Part shown: in pieces, positions 42,234 to 50,924 of the stretch
Layout: every line of letters starts with the position of its first letter
How positions within the stretch are numbered: the stretch's first letter is position 1
Source: a bacterium
GTDB lineage: Bacteria > Cyanobacteriota > Vampirovibrionia > Gastranaerophilales > Gastranaerophilaceae
Direction: 5' to 3'
DNA length: 64,000 nucleotides
Assembly (NCBI GenBank): GCA_017467605.1
Contig: JAFUSQ010000007.1
Coordinates: forward strand, 29,246 to 93,245
Translations under genes and position numbers: made by a program
Notes under the pieces: model-generated
The model's database searches: none
The model's input: the letters and a program-made list of their open reading frames with translations, nothing else
Told to the model about the DNA's origin: nothing

Positions 42234-42689
42234 TTGACAGATTCACCTTTAGACATGTTCAAACAAAATTCTGCACTGGAAGAAATCCATTTAGGGCAGC
42301 ATGTGCTTGCTGAATTTTTTGAATGTGACCCAAATACTTTAAACAGTATTGATAAAGTTGAAAAGTATATGATTGATGCCGCATTGGAATGTGGTGCTAC
42401 AATTGTACAAAAGTGCTTTCATATGTTCAGCCCATATGGTGTTTCAGGGGTTGTAATTATTTCGGAAAGTCACCTTGCAATTCATACTTGGCCGGAGCTT
42501 GGTTATGCTGCAGTGGATTTATTTACTTGCGGCACAAAATGTGATCCGAAGGTCGCTTATGAATTTTTGAAAAATAAATTCAGCTCTAAAAAAGCAAGTT
42601 TTACTGAGCTAAAAAGAGGCATAATTCAAAGGGATTCTATGGAAGTTGTAGAAAAGCCGTTTGAAGTTATGCAACAATTTGTAAGTTAA
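42234..42689 (+). CDS. speD: S-adenosylmethionine decarboxylase proenzyme
   Basis: It makes decarboxylated AdoMet for spermidine. The 151-residue class 1B proenzyme self-cleaves at Glu-Ser in SESHLAIHTWPE to form a pyruvoyl group; Cys in DLFTCG is catalytic. The start is TTG, chosen because AAGGAGA is 9 nt upstream and no ATG fits. A stem-loop follows. No spermidine synthase is adjacent. Confidence 0.93.
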   Translation: MTDSPLDMFKQNSALEEIHLGQHVLAEFFECDPNTLNSIDKVEKYMIDAALECGATIVQKCFHMFSPYGVSGVVIISESHLAIHTWPELGYAAVDLFTCGTKCDPKVAYEFLKNKFSSKKASFTELKRGIIQRDSMEVVEKPFEVMQQFVS

Positions 42690-42732
42690 AGCGCAAAAAA
42701 AAATTTTAGCGGTTTTATGAATATTAAAATTA

Positions 42733-42784
42733 AATAGTCTGATTGGGGAGAGAAAATAAAACTATTATCCAATCAGGCTATTTT
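42733..42784 (+). terminator. Probable terminator of speD
   Basis: AATAGTCTGATTGG pairs with CCAATCAGGCTATT (one G-U pair) across a 22-nt loop and is followed by TT. The large loop makes it less certain. Confidence 0.55.
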
Positions 42785-42847
42785 AAATAAAAATTAAAGT
42801 AATCTAATTAAATATATACACTAGTTTAGAAAATAAAGGAGAAAATT

Positions 42848-43093
42848 ATGAAAATGTTACCAATTACCCCAAAAGCAACAGATAAATTGGCAGAAAGCTA
42901 TGAAGTTATGATGAGTAAGTTACACTCTTATTTAAGACCTGACGGTTTAAATGCAACTGTTCCTCCAATTCGTCAAGTTGTTCAAGCAAAACAAGTTGTA
43001 GCTGCACCTGTTTATTTCAAACCGACTACAAATATTACAAGTGCACTAAGACCGGAAGGTGTTGGTGAAAAAATCGATTTTAGATTCGGTTAA
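42848..43093 (+). CDS. Small unknown protein (81 residues)
   Basis: AAAGGAG precedes the ATG. The sequence KMLPITPKATDKLAESYEVM is helical, followed by a Val/Gln/Ala-rich middle (VVQAKQVVAAPVYF). Two similar short stretches occur, SYLRPDGLNAT and SALRPEGVGEK. There is no signal peptide. The family is not recognised. It overlaps the end of the convergent nnrD by 14 bp. Confidence 0.6.
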   Translation: MKMLPITPKATDKLAESYEVMMSKLHSYLRPDGLNATVPPIRQVVQAKQVVAAPVYFKPTTNITSALRPEGVGEKIDFRFG

Positions 43094-43928
43094 TATTTAA
43101 GTAATATTTAATAGCATTAGGGATAAAGCTTATCAAATCTTCTGCCATAACAGAATATTCGGTAAGCTTTTCTCTTGCTAAATCCGCACATAAACCATGC
43201 AAATATACCCCAAGACATGCACCTTCAAACAAATCCATACCTTGTGCCATTAGTCCTGAAATCATTCCTGCCAGTACATCACCTGAACCTGCTTTAGCAA
43301 GGGCATTGTTCCCTGTATTATTCATGTATTTTCTGCCGTCCGGTGCGCAGACAAACGTCTTGTGCGTCTTTAGAACTGTTGTACAGTGGTATTTTTCTGT
43401 TATGAGTTTAGCCGATTTTTCTAAATCAGAAAGAACGTATTCTAAATTTACCCCTAAAAGTCTGGCTGCTTCTTTCGGGTGAGGGGTTAAAATTACGTTT
43501 TTTAATTGCTTTTCACTAAATGGTTCATAATTTTTTGATAAAATATTTAAACCATCTGCATCAATCAGAACTTTTTTATCCTGCTCAATGTTTTCTAAAA
43601 ATGTATCAAAAATTTGGCAAGCTTCTTTGTTTTGAGAAAGCCCGCAGCCGATTTCTATTATATCTGTCTGTTTCATTTGTTCGGGTATATTTTTCAATGG
43701 AACAAATACAATATTTTGAGTTTGTGCGGCAACAGCATTTATTACTCGTTCAGTTGATGCTAAAAAACAATATCCGCAACCGATTTTCAAAGCAGATACA
43801 CTTGATAAATACGCTGCACCCGGCATATAATCAGAACCTGCAATATTTAAAACCCTTCCGAATGTTGATTTGTTCGAGTTTTCTTGTCGTTGTGGTAATT
43901 TACAATCCATTTTGTCTGATAGCCTCAT
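43080..43928 (-). CDS. nnrD: ADP-dependent NAD(P)H-hydrate dehydratase
   Basis: It repairs hydrated NAD(P)H. The 282 residues are the ribokinase-like domain only: FGRVLNIAGSDYMPGAAYLS, VILTPHPKEAARLLG and AKAGSGDVLAGMISGLMAQG with the catalytic Asp. The NnrE epimerase domain usually fused in front is absent. The start overlaps trmL by 29 bp; an ATG at 43910 would cut this to 11 bp. Confidence 0.9.
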   Translation of the reverse strand: MRLSDKMDCKLPQRQENSNKSTFGRVLNIAGSDYMPGAAYLSSVSALKIGCGYCFLASTERVINAVAAQTQNIVFVPLKNIPEQMKQTDIIEIGCGLSQNKEACQIFDTFLENIEQDKKVLIDADGLNILSKNYEPFSEKQLKNVILTPHPKEAARLLGVNLEYVLSDLEKSAKLITEKYHCTTVLKTHKTFVCAPDGRKYMNNTGNNALAKAGSGDVLAGMISGLMAQGMDLFEGACLGVYLHGLCADLAREKLTEYSVMAEDLISFIPNAIKYYLNINRI

Positions 43929-44349
43929 AAGCTACTATTGCTACAGAATTTGATAAATTTAAACTCCTCTGTCCGTTCCTCATTGGAATAGTTCTTGCAT
44001 GAGAATCTTTTACATATTTTTCGGGTAAGCCTCTTGTTTCAGGACCAAATACAATAAAATCGCCTTCTTTAAACTCTATATCTGTATATAATTTATCTGT
44101 TTTAGTTGTTAAATAATAAAAAGTGCCATTTGGAAATTCGTTATATAAGTCCTCCATAGAATCTACCTTATGCAAATCAACACTATCCCAATAATCAAGT
44201 CCTGCACGCTTTGTGTATTTGCTCGATAAAGAAAAACCTAATTTCCCAACTAAATATAATGAGGCCCCGCAGCAAGCACAAAGCCGAGCAATATTTCCAG
44301 TATTTTGTGGTATTTCCGGTTCATATAATACAATATTTAATTTTGCCAT
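43900..44349 (-). CDS. trmL: tRNA (cytidine/uridine-2'-O-)-methyltransferase TrmL
   Basis: This SPOUT-family enzyme 2'-O-methylates position 34 of some tRNAs-Leu. The ATG at 44349 gives 149 residues starting MAKLNIVLYEPEIPQNTGNI, the family start. The knot motifs are IVFGPETRGLP and IPMRNGQRSLNLSNSVAI, with the Asn-Leu-Ser-Asn AdoMet-binding loop. It is followed by nnrD in the same operon. Confidence 0.92.
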   Translation of the reverse strand: MAKLNIVLYEPEIPQNTGNIARLCACCGASLYLVGKLGFSLSSKYTKRAGLDYWDSVDLHKVDSMEDLYNEFPNGTFYYLTTKTDKLYTDIEFKEGDFIVFGPETRGLPEKYVKDSHARTIPMRNGQRSLNLSNSVAIVAYEAIRQNGL

Positions 44350-44384
44350 ATTACTTTCTAACCTTTTGCTTATTATGTACTTAT

Positions 44385-44897
44385 TTAATGTTTTATACAC
44401 ATTGCAACAAAATTAGAGGTTAATTTTGTGTTTTTAGGGTCTACTACTGCCCAATTTGAGCCAAATTCACTAAAGCTCATAAAATAAACATCGTTTCTAA
44501 GTTCTTTTGAAGAAAAAACATATAAACCGCTATTGCTATACTTATTAAAGCCGCCAAATTCTTTTATGTGTTCTTCATTCACTTTCGGTCTATTATTTAA
44601 TGCTTTTTGTATATCTTCTGTTGTAATATCACCGCTTAAAGCGATAGCATCTCCTTCTTTTTCGTAAATATATGATTTTATATTCAATAAATCTTGCTCA
44701 GTTGGTAAATTCTTTTCACCACCACATTGCTTTGCTGCACCTTTCCAATAATTATTTCCTACACTTTTTGCTTTTTCAATTTTTGTAATACAAGTACCAT
44801 TTGCGTTTATAATACATTTAGCATTAGCTGTCATTGTATTTTTTATTAATATAAATAAACAAATGATAGTAACAGAAAAAACTAAAAAATTTTTCAT
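44385..44897 (-). CDS. Exported protein with a DUF1566-like C-terminal pattern
   Basis: The ATG at 44897 (170 residues) has AAGGGGAAAG in front. A signal peptide or anchor follows (KNFLVFSVTIICLFILI). The mature part has four cysteines and the pattern YWKGAAKQCGG ... NLPTEQDLLNI ... LYVFSSKELRNDVYFMSF ... FVAMCIK, which recalls DUF1566 (Lcl C-terminal) domains of surface proteins. It lies inside the envelope run after pgsA. The function is unknown. Confidence 0.65.
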   Translation of the reverse strand: MKNFLVFSVTIICLFILIKNTMTANAKCIINANGTCITKIEKAKSVGNNYWKGAAKQCGGEKNLPTEQDLLNIKSYIYEKEGDAIALSGDITTEDIQKALNNRPKVNEEHIKEFGGFNKYSNSGLYVFSSKELRNDVYFMSFSEFGSNWAVVDPKNTKLTSNFVAMCIKH

Positions 44898-44913
44898 TTC
44901 TTTCCCCTTTTTA

Positions 44914-45516
44914 TTAATCTTCAAACAACTTTCCGCATTCTGCAACAACTGGAATGCCCCTTACTATACAAAATATAATAGCAATCCAAGCTAAAATTAT
45001 CGCAGTAAGCCTTGTAGTATCCGCAATATTTATATCCAAATCAGGAATGTAAGCAATTATCAAAAGTATGAATGCCGCAACCTTTGCAACTGCATATGTA
45101 GTTTTCATAAATTTTGAAGCACAAATAAATTTACCCCATTCCGTTGATTGCATTCCAAAAGGTGTCATTCCTTTGGTAAGCGCAACACTTCTTATATTGT
45201 CGGTAATATATGCTCTTGTTACACATATTATAGGGAAAATAACAGGTATCCAGCCTAAAACGGCAAAAACAATCCAATAAATCGCTTCAATTATTCTGTC
45301 ACCCATTATATCAAGAACTGCACCGAGTTGAGATGCCTGACCGTATTTTCTTGCCAGATATCCGTCCGCAGCGTCCATTGAAAAAGCAATTCCTGTAAGA
45401 ACCAGAGCCCAAATATATGCCGTTGAGGTTTGAATATATAATAAGCCGATTGCAGCAAAAGCTATAAAAATTCGTGTAACTGAAACGATATTAGCAGAAT
45501 TTTTTTTGATATCCAT
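44914..45516 (-). CDS. pgsA: CDP-alcohol phosphatidyltransferase (PgsA-like)
   Basis: This membrane enzyme has 200 residues. The CDP-OH-P signature is complete: DAADGYLARKYGQASQLGAV with LDIMGD after it. It most likely makes phosphatidylglycerol phosphate from CDP-diacylglycerol, though other head-group acceptors are possible. Four to six helices are visible. It overlaps the Gfo/Idh gene by one base. Confidence 0.8.
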   Translation of the reverse strand: MDIKKNSANIVSVTRIFIAFAAIGLLYIQTSTAYIWALVLTGIAFSMDAADGYLARKYGQASQLGAVLDIMGDRIIEAIYWIVFAVLGWIPVIFPIICVTRAYITDNIRSVALTKGMTPFGMQSTEWGKFICASKFMKTTYAVAKVAAFILLIIAYIPDLDINIADTTRLTAIILAWIAIIFCIVRGIPVVAECGKLFED

Positions 45517-46523
45517 TATTTAACCTCTTTCTTAGAACGAGATAGTGCGAAATCTACATTATCAAGATTTTTTGCCCTTTCTCCAAGCATGATTTTTTCG
45601 GCTTCTTCTAAAATACTTACAACTATAAAGCCGTTTTCTCCGTCAGAACGAGCTTTTTTACCTGTTTCACAGCAGCTTATGAAGTGCTGGCATTCTAATT
45701 TTAAAGGTTCAATTTCTAAGATATCAGGTTGTAAAACTTCGCTGCTGCCCGCTTTAAAGTTTTCGTAGATTGTTAATTTATGATCAGGAACAGTATCATC
45801 TAAGATTGCCGTTTTCTTAGTTCCACGAACTAACAGTTGTACATGTTTTTTAGGCGTAATCCAACTATCCGAAATTTGTCCGACCATTCCGCCTTCAAAT
45901 TCAATTGTAAGGTGGGTAATATCCATAATATCATTTCTGTCGGAAGAACAACCTACTGCAGAAATTACTCTAATAGGATCTTTTCCTGTTACGTAACTCA
46001 TCATAGAAACATCATGAGGTGCTAAATCCCACATAACGCTTCGGTCATTCTTGAAATAATTTATATTGAGTCTGTCACTTTGTGCATATACAATTTCGCC
46101 CAATTCGCCTTCTTCAATCATCATTTTTAAACGATTTACGGCAGGGTGATATAACAACAAGTGACCGACCATAAGCACTAAGCCTTTTTTATCTGCTAAA
46201 TCCGCCAAATCTCTTGCTTCTTGTGCTACTGTTGAAATAGGTTTTTCAACATAAACATGTTTACCTGCTTCAAGCATTGCTTTTACAAATTTGAAGTGTG
46301 TATGACTTGGTGTAACAACTACTACCCCTGTTATTTCATCATTATTTAATATGTCATGAAAATCTTTTGTAGTTTTAACATTCGGGTATTGTTCTTTTAC
46401 TTTTGCGAGGTTTTCATCATCAAGATCGCAAACCATTCCAAGAGCATTCAAATTATAAAAATTACGAACAATATTTCGTCCCCACAATCCGCAACCCAAA
46501 ACCGCAATTTTTTGATTAGTCAT
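45516..46523 (-). CDS. Gfo/Idh/MocA-family oxidoreductase
   Basis: The protein has 335 residues. The NAD(P)-binding start is IAVLGCGLWGRNIVRNF. YVEKPISTVAQEA holds the conserved Glu-Lys-Pro, and VMWDLAPHDVSMM the catalytic His/Asp region. Relatives act on nucleotide sugars or inositols. Its place between a GT2 transferase and pgsA suggests sugar modification for the envelope. The substrate is unknown. Confidence 0.9.
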   Translation of the reverse strand: MTNQKIAVLGCGLWGRNIVRNFYNLNALGMVCDLDDENLAKVKEQYPNVKTTKDFHDILNNDEITGVVVVTPSHTHFKFVKAMLEAGKHVYVEKPISTVAQEARDLADLADKKGLVLMVGHLLLYHPAVNRLKMMIEEGELGEIVYAQSDRLNINYFKNDRSVMWDLAPHDVSMMSYVTGKDPIRVISAVGCSSDRNDIMDITHLTIEFEGGMVGQISDSWITPKKHVQLLVRGTKKTAILDDTVPDHKLTIYENFKAGSSEVLQPDILEIEPLKLECQHFISCCETGKKARSDGENGFIVVSILEEAEKIMLGERAKNLDNVDFALSRSKKEVK

Positions 46524-46601
46524 TTTTCCTAGCTTTCCTATATATACTAATATTCTCTCTATAATTATAAACTTGAAAATATATTTTGCAAATATTTTAC
46601 A

Positions 46602-47474
46602 TTATCTGCCCTGATTGTTTTTTAAGTTTTTGAGGGCTTCAATTCTCATATCATACATTGACTGATATCTTTCATAAAATAAATCTCTATCTTCAGGCGG
46701 AAATTTTGCAGCAAGTTTGTCCAATAAAGGTTTTGGAATTTCCGATAATTTAACCATTCTGTCAAGGGCTTCATTTGATAGCGGATAGAGGTTTCTATAG
46801 TTCTTGTAAAATATATGATTACATTCGGCTTCAGCTTGAACTGTATGTTTCATAACTTCCTCACCAAGCTTATAAGTTAATACGTTACCCTCAAAATAAA
46901 CTCCCTTGTATCCGTTTAAAACAAGTCTTATCATTAAATCGTAATCTGCCAAAAGTTTAAATTTTTCATCAAATCCATTTAATTCATTAAGTACGGATTT
47001 TTTGAAAAACATAGCTTGTCTTGGACAAGGAGAAACTTGAAATACGTTATGTATTGCCGGTATAAACTGAAAAACGTAACCGTCAGGGTGACAGCAGTAT
47101 GACGGGAAATAACAAAAATCTGCATTTTCTTCTTCCATGACCTGAACAATATCTGCAATTGCAGTGATATCATGGTAAAAGTCGTCACAACTTAAAAATC
47201 CTATATATTTCCCTTTTGCTCTCATCAAGCCTTTATTCATTGCATCAAATTTCCCTCTGTCCGGTTCAGAGTAAAAGTTTATAAATCCTGAATTTTTGTA
47301 TTCTTTTAAAACATCTTCCGTACCGTCATTTGATGCGTTATCAATAATCAAATGTTCTATGTAAGGATATGTTTGTCTGTCCAGCAGATTGAGTAATAAT
47401 GTAAAATCATCAGCTAAGTCTTTTTCTACAAAATTTGATGTTGGCGTAATTATTGTTACTTCAGGTTCATACAT
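46602..47474 (-). CDS. Family 2 glycosyltransferase
   Basis: The protein has 290 residues. The GT-A fold is shown by VTIITPTSNF, LIIDNASNDGTEDVL and EPDRGKFDAMNKGLMRAKG, followed by the metal-binding FLSCDDFY. CPRQAMFFKKSVL and FKLLADYDLMIRL complete the acceptor side. There is no membrane helix, so it acts in the cytoplasm, probably on lipid-linked sugars. It follows dacB by 16 bp. Confidence 0.9.
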   Translation of the reverse strand: MYEPEVTIITPTSNFVEKDLADDFTLLLNLLDRQTYPYIEHLIIDNASNDGTEDVLKEYKNSGFINFYSEPDRGKFDAMNKGLMRAKGKYIGFLSCDDFYHDITAIADIVQVMEEENADFCYFPSYCCHPDGYVFQFIPAIHNVFQVSPCPRQAMFFKKSVLNELNGFDEKFKLLADYDLMIRLVLNGYKGVYFEGNVLTYKLGEEVMKHTVQAEAECNHIFYKNYRNLYPLSNEALDRMVKLSEIPKPLLDKLAAKFPPEDRDLFYERYQSMYDMRIEALKNLKNNQGR

Positions 47475-47490
47475 ATTTTTTATCCTTATT

Positions 47491-48840
47491 TTAGTAATTT
47501 AAGTAAATATTGCGTAAAATTTGTTCTTCGATATTTTTCTTATCTGTCGTTGAGGTTTTGGCATCATTTATCATAATGTCAAATGCATAAGTTTTTCCTC
47601 GTTTGGTCGTTAAGTAACCGGCAATTGCACTTGTATCTGATAAAGTGCCTGTTTTTGCCCGTAAATTGTCTTTAAAATACAACATTCTGTTTTTTAAAGT
47701 ACCTTCACCGGGAGCCGGAAGTATTTCTTTGAATTCTTCAAAATCATCTTGAGTGCTTTTAAATACAAGAAAATCACTCATAAAATCGGCAGTCATTATA
47801 TTATTTTTAGAAACTCCGCTTCCGTCAACTATTTTTATATCTTCAGTATTCAAATTATTACTTGTAAGATATGAGTTCAACATGTCAATTGAATTTTGTG
47901 CAGTACCTTGTTTGTTTGACCATACGGCTCCGGCGGTTTTGAATACTGTTTCTGCTACAAAATTGTTACTGCTTTTTATAATCATTTCAATCATTGGGGT
48001 TAATTCATGTTCTGTTTCGCTTGCCAAATATATATTTGAATCAGGTAATTTTGCATTTTTTATCTGTGCAAAATATTCAAACTTTTTATTTCTCATTGAA
48101 TCTTCAAGTCTTAAAATAAAATTTGTTTTCGGATTTGGAACAGGAAGTGTTATATTTACTCCATTTGATATCCTTCCTGCTGCAGAAAGTATATTAGGTG
48201 CAATATCGTAATTTTTAGATATTTTAACCGAAGTTTGATTTTTGTTGGTTGTAATAACTTCGTTGATAAATGTAATCGGGTAAAATGGCTTAATTTTAAT
48301 GCTTGCAGGGTTATTCATTGTTGTTGGGGAAAATTCAATCCTTAAAAGATTTCGATTAATATTATATATGCTGAATTTTTGCATTAACGGGTTTAATTCA
48401 TCGTCCCATTGCCAGCCTTCTCCCCATTCGATTGAATCAAATGCTGTATCATCTATGTAAAAAGTTTTAGGTGCAATATTTTTTGTCTTAGCTTCTTCTA
48501 TCATTCTTTCCAAATCAGATGTAGTTAATAATGGATCTGCGGAAAGTTTTATATATAAATCATTGTTTGTACTTTTATAAAGTTGTGTTTTGTATTTAAA
48601 ATCTTTTCCTAAAGTGTTAACAGAAGCGGAACTTGTTACGAGTTTAAGTGTTGATGCCGGGAGCATCGGGGCTCTTTCATTTTTTTCGTATATTGTATTT
48701 CCGTCTTTAATATCTTTTATGGATATTGCTACTGCACTTTTGTTAACTCCAAGAGAGTTGAGAGTTTTATTTATTGATTCAGCATTAGCGGTGGTAATGC
48801 AAATCGCTAATGTTATGATTAAGCTTAATATTTTGCGCAT
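47491..48840 (-). CDS. dacB: D-alanyl-D-alanine carboxypeptidase/endopeptidase (PBP4 family)
   Basis: This periplasmic class C penicillin-binding protein trims or opens peptidoglycan peptides. A signal peptide is seen (RKILSLIITLAICITTANA). The three active-site motifs are S-x-x-K in PASTLKLVTS near residue 62, S-x-N in KSSNNFVAE near 293, and K-T-G in LRAKTGTLSDTSAI near 395. The 449 residues fit PBP4. It overlaps the upstream nitrilase-like gene by 16 bp. Confidence 0.94.
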   Translation of the reverse strand: MRKILSLIITLAICITTANAESINKTLNSLGVNKSAVAISIKDIKDGNTIYEKNERAPMLPASTLKLVTSSASVNTLGKDFKYKTQLYKSTNNDLYIKLSADPLLTTSDLERMIEEAKTKNIAPKTFYIDDTAFDSIEWGEGWQWDDELNPLMQKFSIYNINRNLLRIEFSPTTMNNPASIKIKPFYPITFINEVITTNKNQTSVKISKNYDIAPNILSAAGRISNGVNITLPVPNPKTNFILRLEDSMRNKKFEYFAQIKNAKLPDSNIYLASETEHELTPMIEMIIKSSNNFVAETVFKTAGAVWSNKQGTAQNSIDMLNSYLTSNNLNTEDIKIVDGSGVSKNNIMTADFMSDFLVFKSTQDDFEEFKEILPAPGEGTLKNRMLYFKDNLRAKTGTLSDTSAIAGYLTTKRGKTYAFDIMINDAKTSTTDKKNIEEQILRNIYLNY

Positions 48841-49643
48841 AAAATTTTTACCTCGTAAGTATCTTTTATATCATTTAGCGTAGGAGATTTTTCTCTAAAT
48901 TCATACATTGAATTTAAGTCTAATTCACCAAAGGTAAACCCTTCATCTTTCATTATAGATGAAATTTCTTCTCCTTTAAAATCGATAATTCTTGATTCTC
49001 CCAGATTATATTCATTATTTTCGATATAACCTGATTGCGTTAGAGCGAGCATAAAACATTGATTTTCTATTGCTCTTGATTTTGTCATCATTTCCCATGG
49101 AATAGGCTTTTTAGAGCCCCATGCAGCACAGTTTACTAAAATATCGGCTCCTGCTTTAGCATAAGCTCTGTAAATTTCAGGGAATCTTATGTCGTAACAT
49201 ATTGTTAACCCGTAATTGATGCCGTCAAGATTAACCATAACCGGATTACAACCTTTAGTTATGTATTTTCCTTCATTGCAGCCATAATACGAATACAAAT
49301 GATTTTTTGAATAACTTGCAACCTGATTACCATTTCTATCGAAAACCGGACAAGTGTTATAATAGTTATCCCCGTTTTGGGTGATGAAACTTCCGCCAAT
49401 TATGTTGATATTATTCTCTCTTGCAATATCAGAAAGAAAATCTTTAACTTCATTTTCGAAAATTGCTGACTCAATAAAATGCGAGCATGACCAACCTACT
49501 GTCCAAACTTCAGGCAAAACTAAGACATCAGTTTTGTTCGGTAAACTTTCATTTATAAATTTTTCAACTTTCTTTATGTTAGCTTCGACATTTCCAATGA
49601 CAGATGAAATTTGAAGCATTGATATGTTTACTTTTTGTTCCAT
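48825..49643 (-). CDS. Carbon-nitrogen hydrolase (nitrilase superfamily, omega-amidase-like)
   Basis: The protein has 272 residues. The catalytic triad is visible: Glu in VLVLPEVWTVGW, Lys in ASYSKNHLYSY and Cys in GLTICYDIRFPEIY. The form is closest to omega-amidases and small amide hydrolases, but the substrate is not certain. It overlaps both neighbours by 16 bp, so the operon is tightly packed. Confidence 0.9.
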   Translation of the reverse strand: MEQKVNISMLQISSVIGNVEANIKKVEKFINESLPNKTDVLVLPEVWTVGWSCSHFIESAIFENEVKDFLSDIARENNINIIGGSFITQNGDNYYNTCPVFDRNGNQVASYSKNHLYSYYGCNEGKYITKGCNPVMVNLDGINYGLTICYDIRFPEIYRAYAKAGADILVNCAAWGSKKPIPWEMMTKSRAIENQCFMLALTQSGYIENNEYNLGESRIIDFKGEEISSIMKDEGFTFGELDLNSMYEFREKSPTLNDIKDTYEVKILCAKY

Positions 49644-50296
49644 AGTTTCAATTCTTTTGCTTTTTTATATTTTTCAGGTGCAATTTCTTCAAGATGTAAT
49701 AAAGATTTTTGAATTTTTTTTGCTATTTGTTTATCTGTGTTTGTTTCATCGACGTAGATTGGTTTGCCATATAAGTTGAGTATTTTGCAAGGGCCTATCG
49801 GACATCTCATTTTGTCCCAGGACGGGAATTTGGCGAATGTGATATCAGGAGAATACCAAAAGACAGGAACTATAGGAACTTTAGTCTCCCTTGCCAAAAC
49901 TACCGCACCGGGTTTGACCTTATGTAAAGGCCCTCTCGGCCCGTCAACCATAATTGCTATGTCTTGATTGTTCTTAAGTTTCTCAATCATTTTCAAAGTT
50001 GCGGAAACTGAACCTTTTCTTTTTGATGAACCTCTGCAAGTTTGAAATCCCCATTTTTCGCATACTTCAGCTACAATTTGTCCGTCCAAAGAGTTGCTTA
50101 TGAGAACATTGACATTAGCTCGATTAGGCAATCCGTGTACGCAAAACTGGTCAGAGTGCCACATTGCATAGATACATGGTGAAAGGTTTGGATTGTTGAA
50201 TTCAGCAATATTTGTCATTTTCTCCTGTATTTTTAATATGGAGAAGGCGAGGCTTGCTACTGTTTTTACATTATCTTGATTGATTAACCTGACCAT
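49628..50296 (-). CDS. DUF374 lysophospholipid acyltransferase-family protein
   Basis: The protein has 222 residues. The DUF374 pattern is present: YAMWHSDQF with the catalytic His-x-x-x-x-Asp-like site, RGSSKRKGSVSATLKMI, and IMVDGPRGPLHKVKPGAV. It probably acylates a lipid A or phospholipid precursor at the inner membrane. It is the first gene of the 43.1-50.3 kb minus-strand envelope run, next to the tRNA-Pro promoter. Confidence 0.85.
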   Translation of the reverse strand: MVRLINQDNVKTVASLAFSILKIQEKMTNIAEFNNPNLSPCIYAMWHSDQFCVHGLPNRANVNVLISNSLDGQIVAEVCEKWGFQTCRGSSKRKGSVSATLKMIEKLKNNQDIAIMVDGPRGPLHKVKPGAVVLARETKVPIVPVFWYSPDITFAKFPSWDKMRCPIGPCKILNLYGKPIYVDETNTDKQIAKKIQKSLLHLEEIAPEKYKKAKELKLWNKK

Positions 50297-50382
50297 AACA
50301 ACTTAATTGTATCATATATATTATTAAAAGATAAAATATTAAATTATTTTAAAATACTTAAAAAAAGAATTCTAAAATGAAC

Positions 50383-50411
50383 TTGACTTTGCATTTTGTT
50401 TTGGGTACTAT
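50383..50411 (+). promoter_or_regulatory. Promoter of tRNA-Pro
   Basis: TTGACT (50383-50388) and TACTAT (50406-50411) are 17 bp apart and end 17 bp before the tRNA. Confidence 0.6.
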
Positions 50412-50428
50412 TTTTTTTGTAAATACCC

Positions 50429-50505
50429 CGGGATGTAGCGCAGCTTGGTAGCGCACCTCGCTTGGGACGAGGGGGTCGCACGTTCAAATCGTGTCATCCC
50501 GACCA
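50429..50505 (+). tRNA. tRNA-Pro (anticodon TGG)
   Basis: The acceptor arm CGGGATG pairs with CATCCCG, the anticodon arm is CTCGCTTGGGACGAG with anticodon TGG, and the T-loop is GTTCAAATC. CCA is encoded. The first anticodon-stem closing positions (CTCGC/GACGAG) show one slight mismatch, but the cloverleaf is otherwise regular. It is a single tRNA with its own promoter and terminator. Confidence 0.95.
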
Positions 50506-50509
50506 TTTT

Positions 50510-50536
50510 AAAGACCAGCTAAGGTTGGTCTTTTTT
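50510..50536 (+). terminator. Terminator of tRNA-Pro
   Basis: AAAGACCA pairs with TGGTCTTT and is followed by TTT. It begins 5 bp after the tRNA CCA end. Confidence 0.85.
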
Positions 50537-50595
50537 AGTGCTGTAATTACTTTTGCATGTCGTTCTGAACTTAACAACTATTTTCTCACTTATAA

Positions 50596-50817
50596 CTATT
50601 CTTTTCCGTAAGTTACCAGTTGTTCAAATCTTATATCCAAAGCTTCCAAAAGAGTCAGAATTGTCAATAGTGTGGGGCTCATTTCTGCACGTTCAATCTT
50701 GCCAATATGTGTTGGATTTAAATTACAAGCATATCCTAATTTTTCTAAAGAATACCCTTTTCTGACTCTTTCAACTCTCAAATTATGCCCGAATTCTACT
50801 AATTTTGGATATTTCAT
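50596..50817 (-). CDS. XRE-family helix-turn-helix regulator R6
   Basis: The 73 residues are one HTH_3 domain: FGHNLRVERVRKGYSLEKLG, then THIGKIERAEMSPTLLTIL. A minus-strand promoter TTGCCT-17 bp-TAGAAT ends 6 nt before the ATG, so the mRNA is very probably leaderless. It is divergent from P6. It is not especially close to R3, although P3 and P6 are close relatives. Confidence 0.86.
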   Translation of the reverse strand: MKYPKLVEFGHNLRVERVRKGYSLEKLGYACNLNPTHIGKIERAEMSPTLLTILTLLEALDIRFEQLVTYGKE

Positions 50818-50834
50818 ATATTTATTCTATTCCA

Positions 50835-50899
50835 TTGACAAATCACAGGCAAAGTATTAAAATGATTAATATAGTTATTAAAGGGATAAAATTAATCAT
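50835..50899 (+). promoter_or_regulatory. P6 promoter and flanking inverted repeat
   Basis: TTGACA (50835-50840) and TAAAAT (50858-50863) are 17 bp apart. ATGATTAAT (50862-50870) and its exact complement ATTAATCAT (50891-50899) lie around the start of transcription, 20 bp apart. AGGGATAAAA also occurs twice (about 50882 and 50903). These are candidate R6 sites. Confidence 0.58.
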
Positions 50900-50924
50900 G
50901 ATAGGGATAAAACGGAGGATTTTA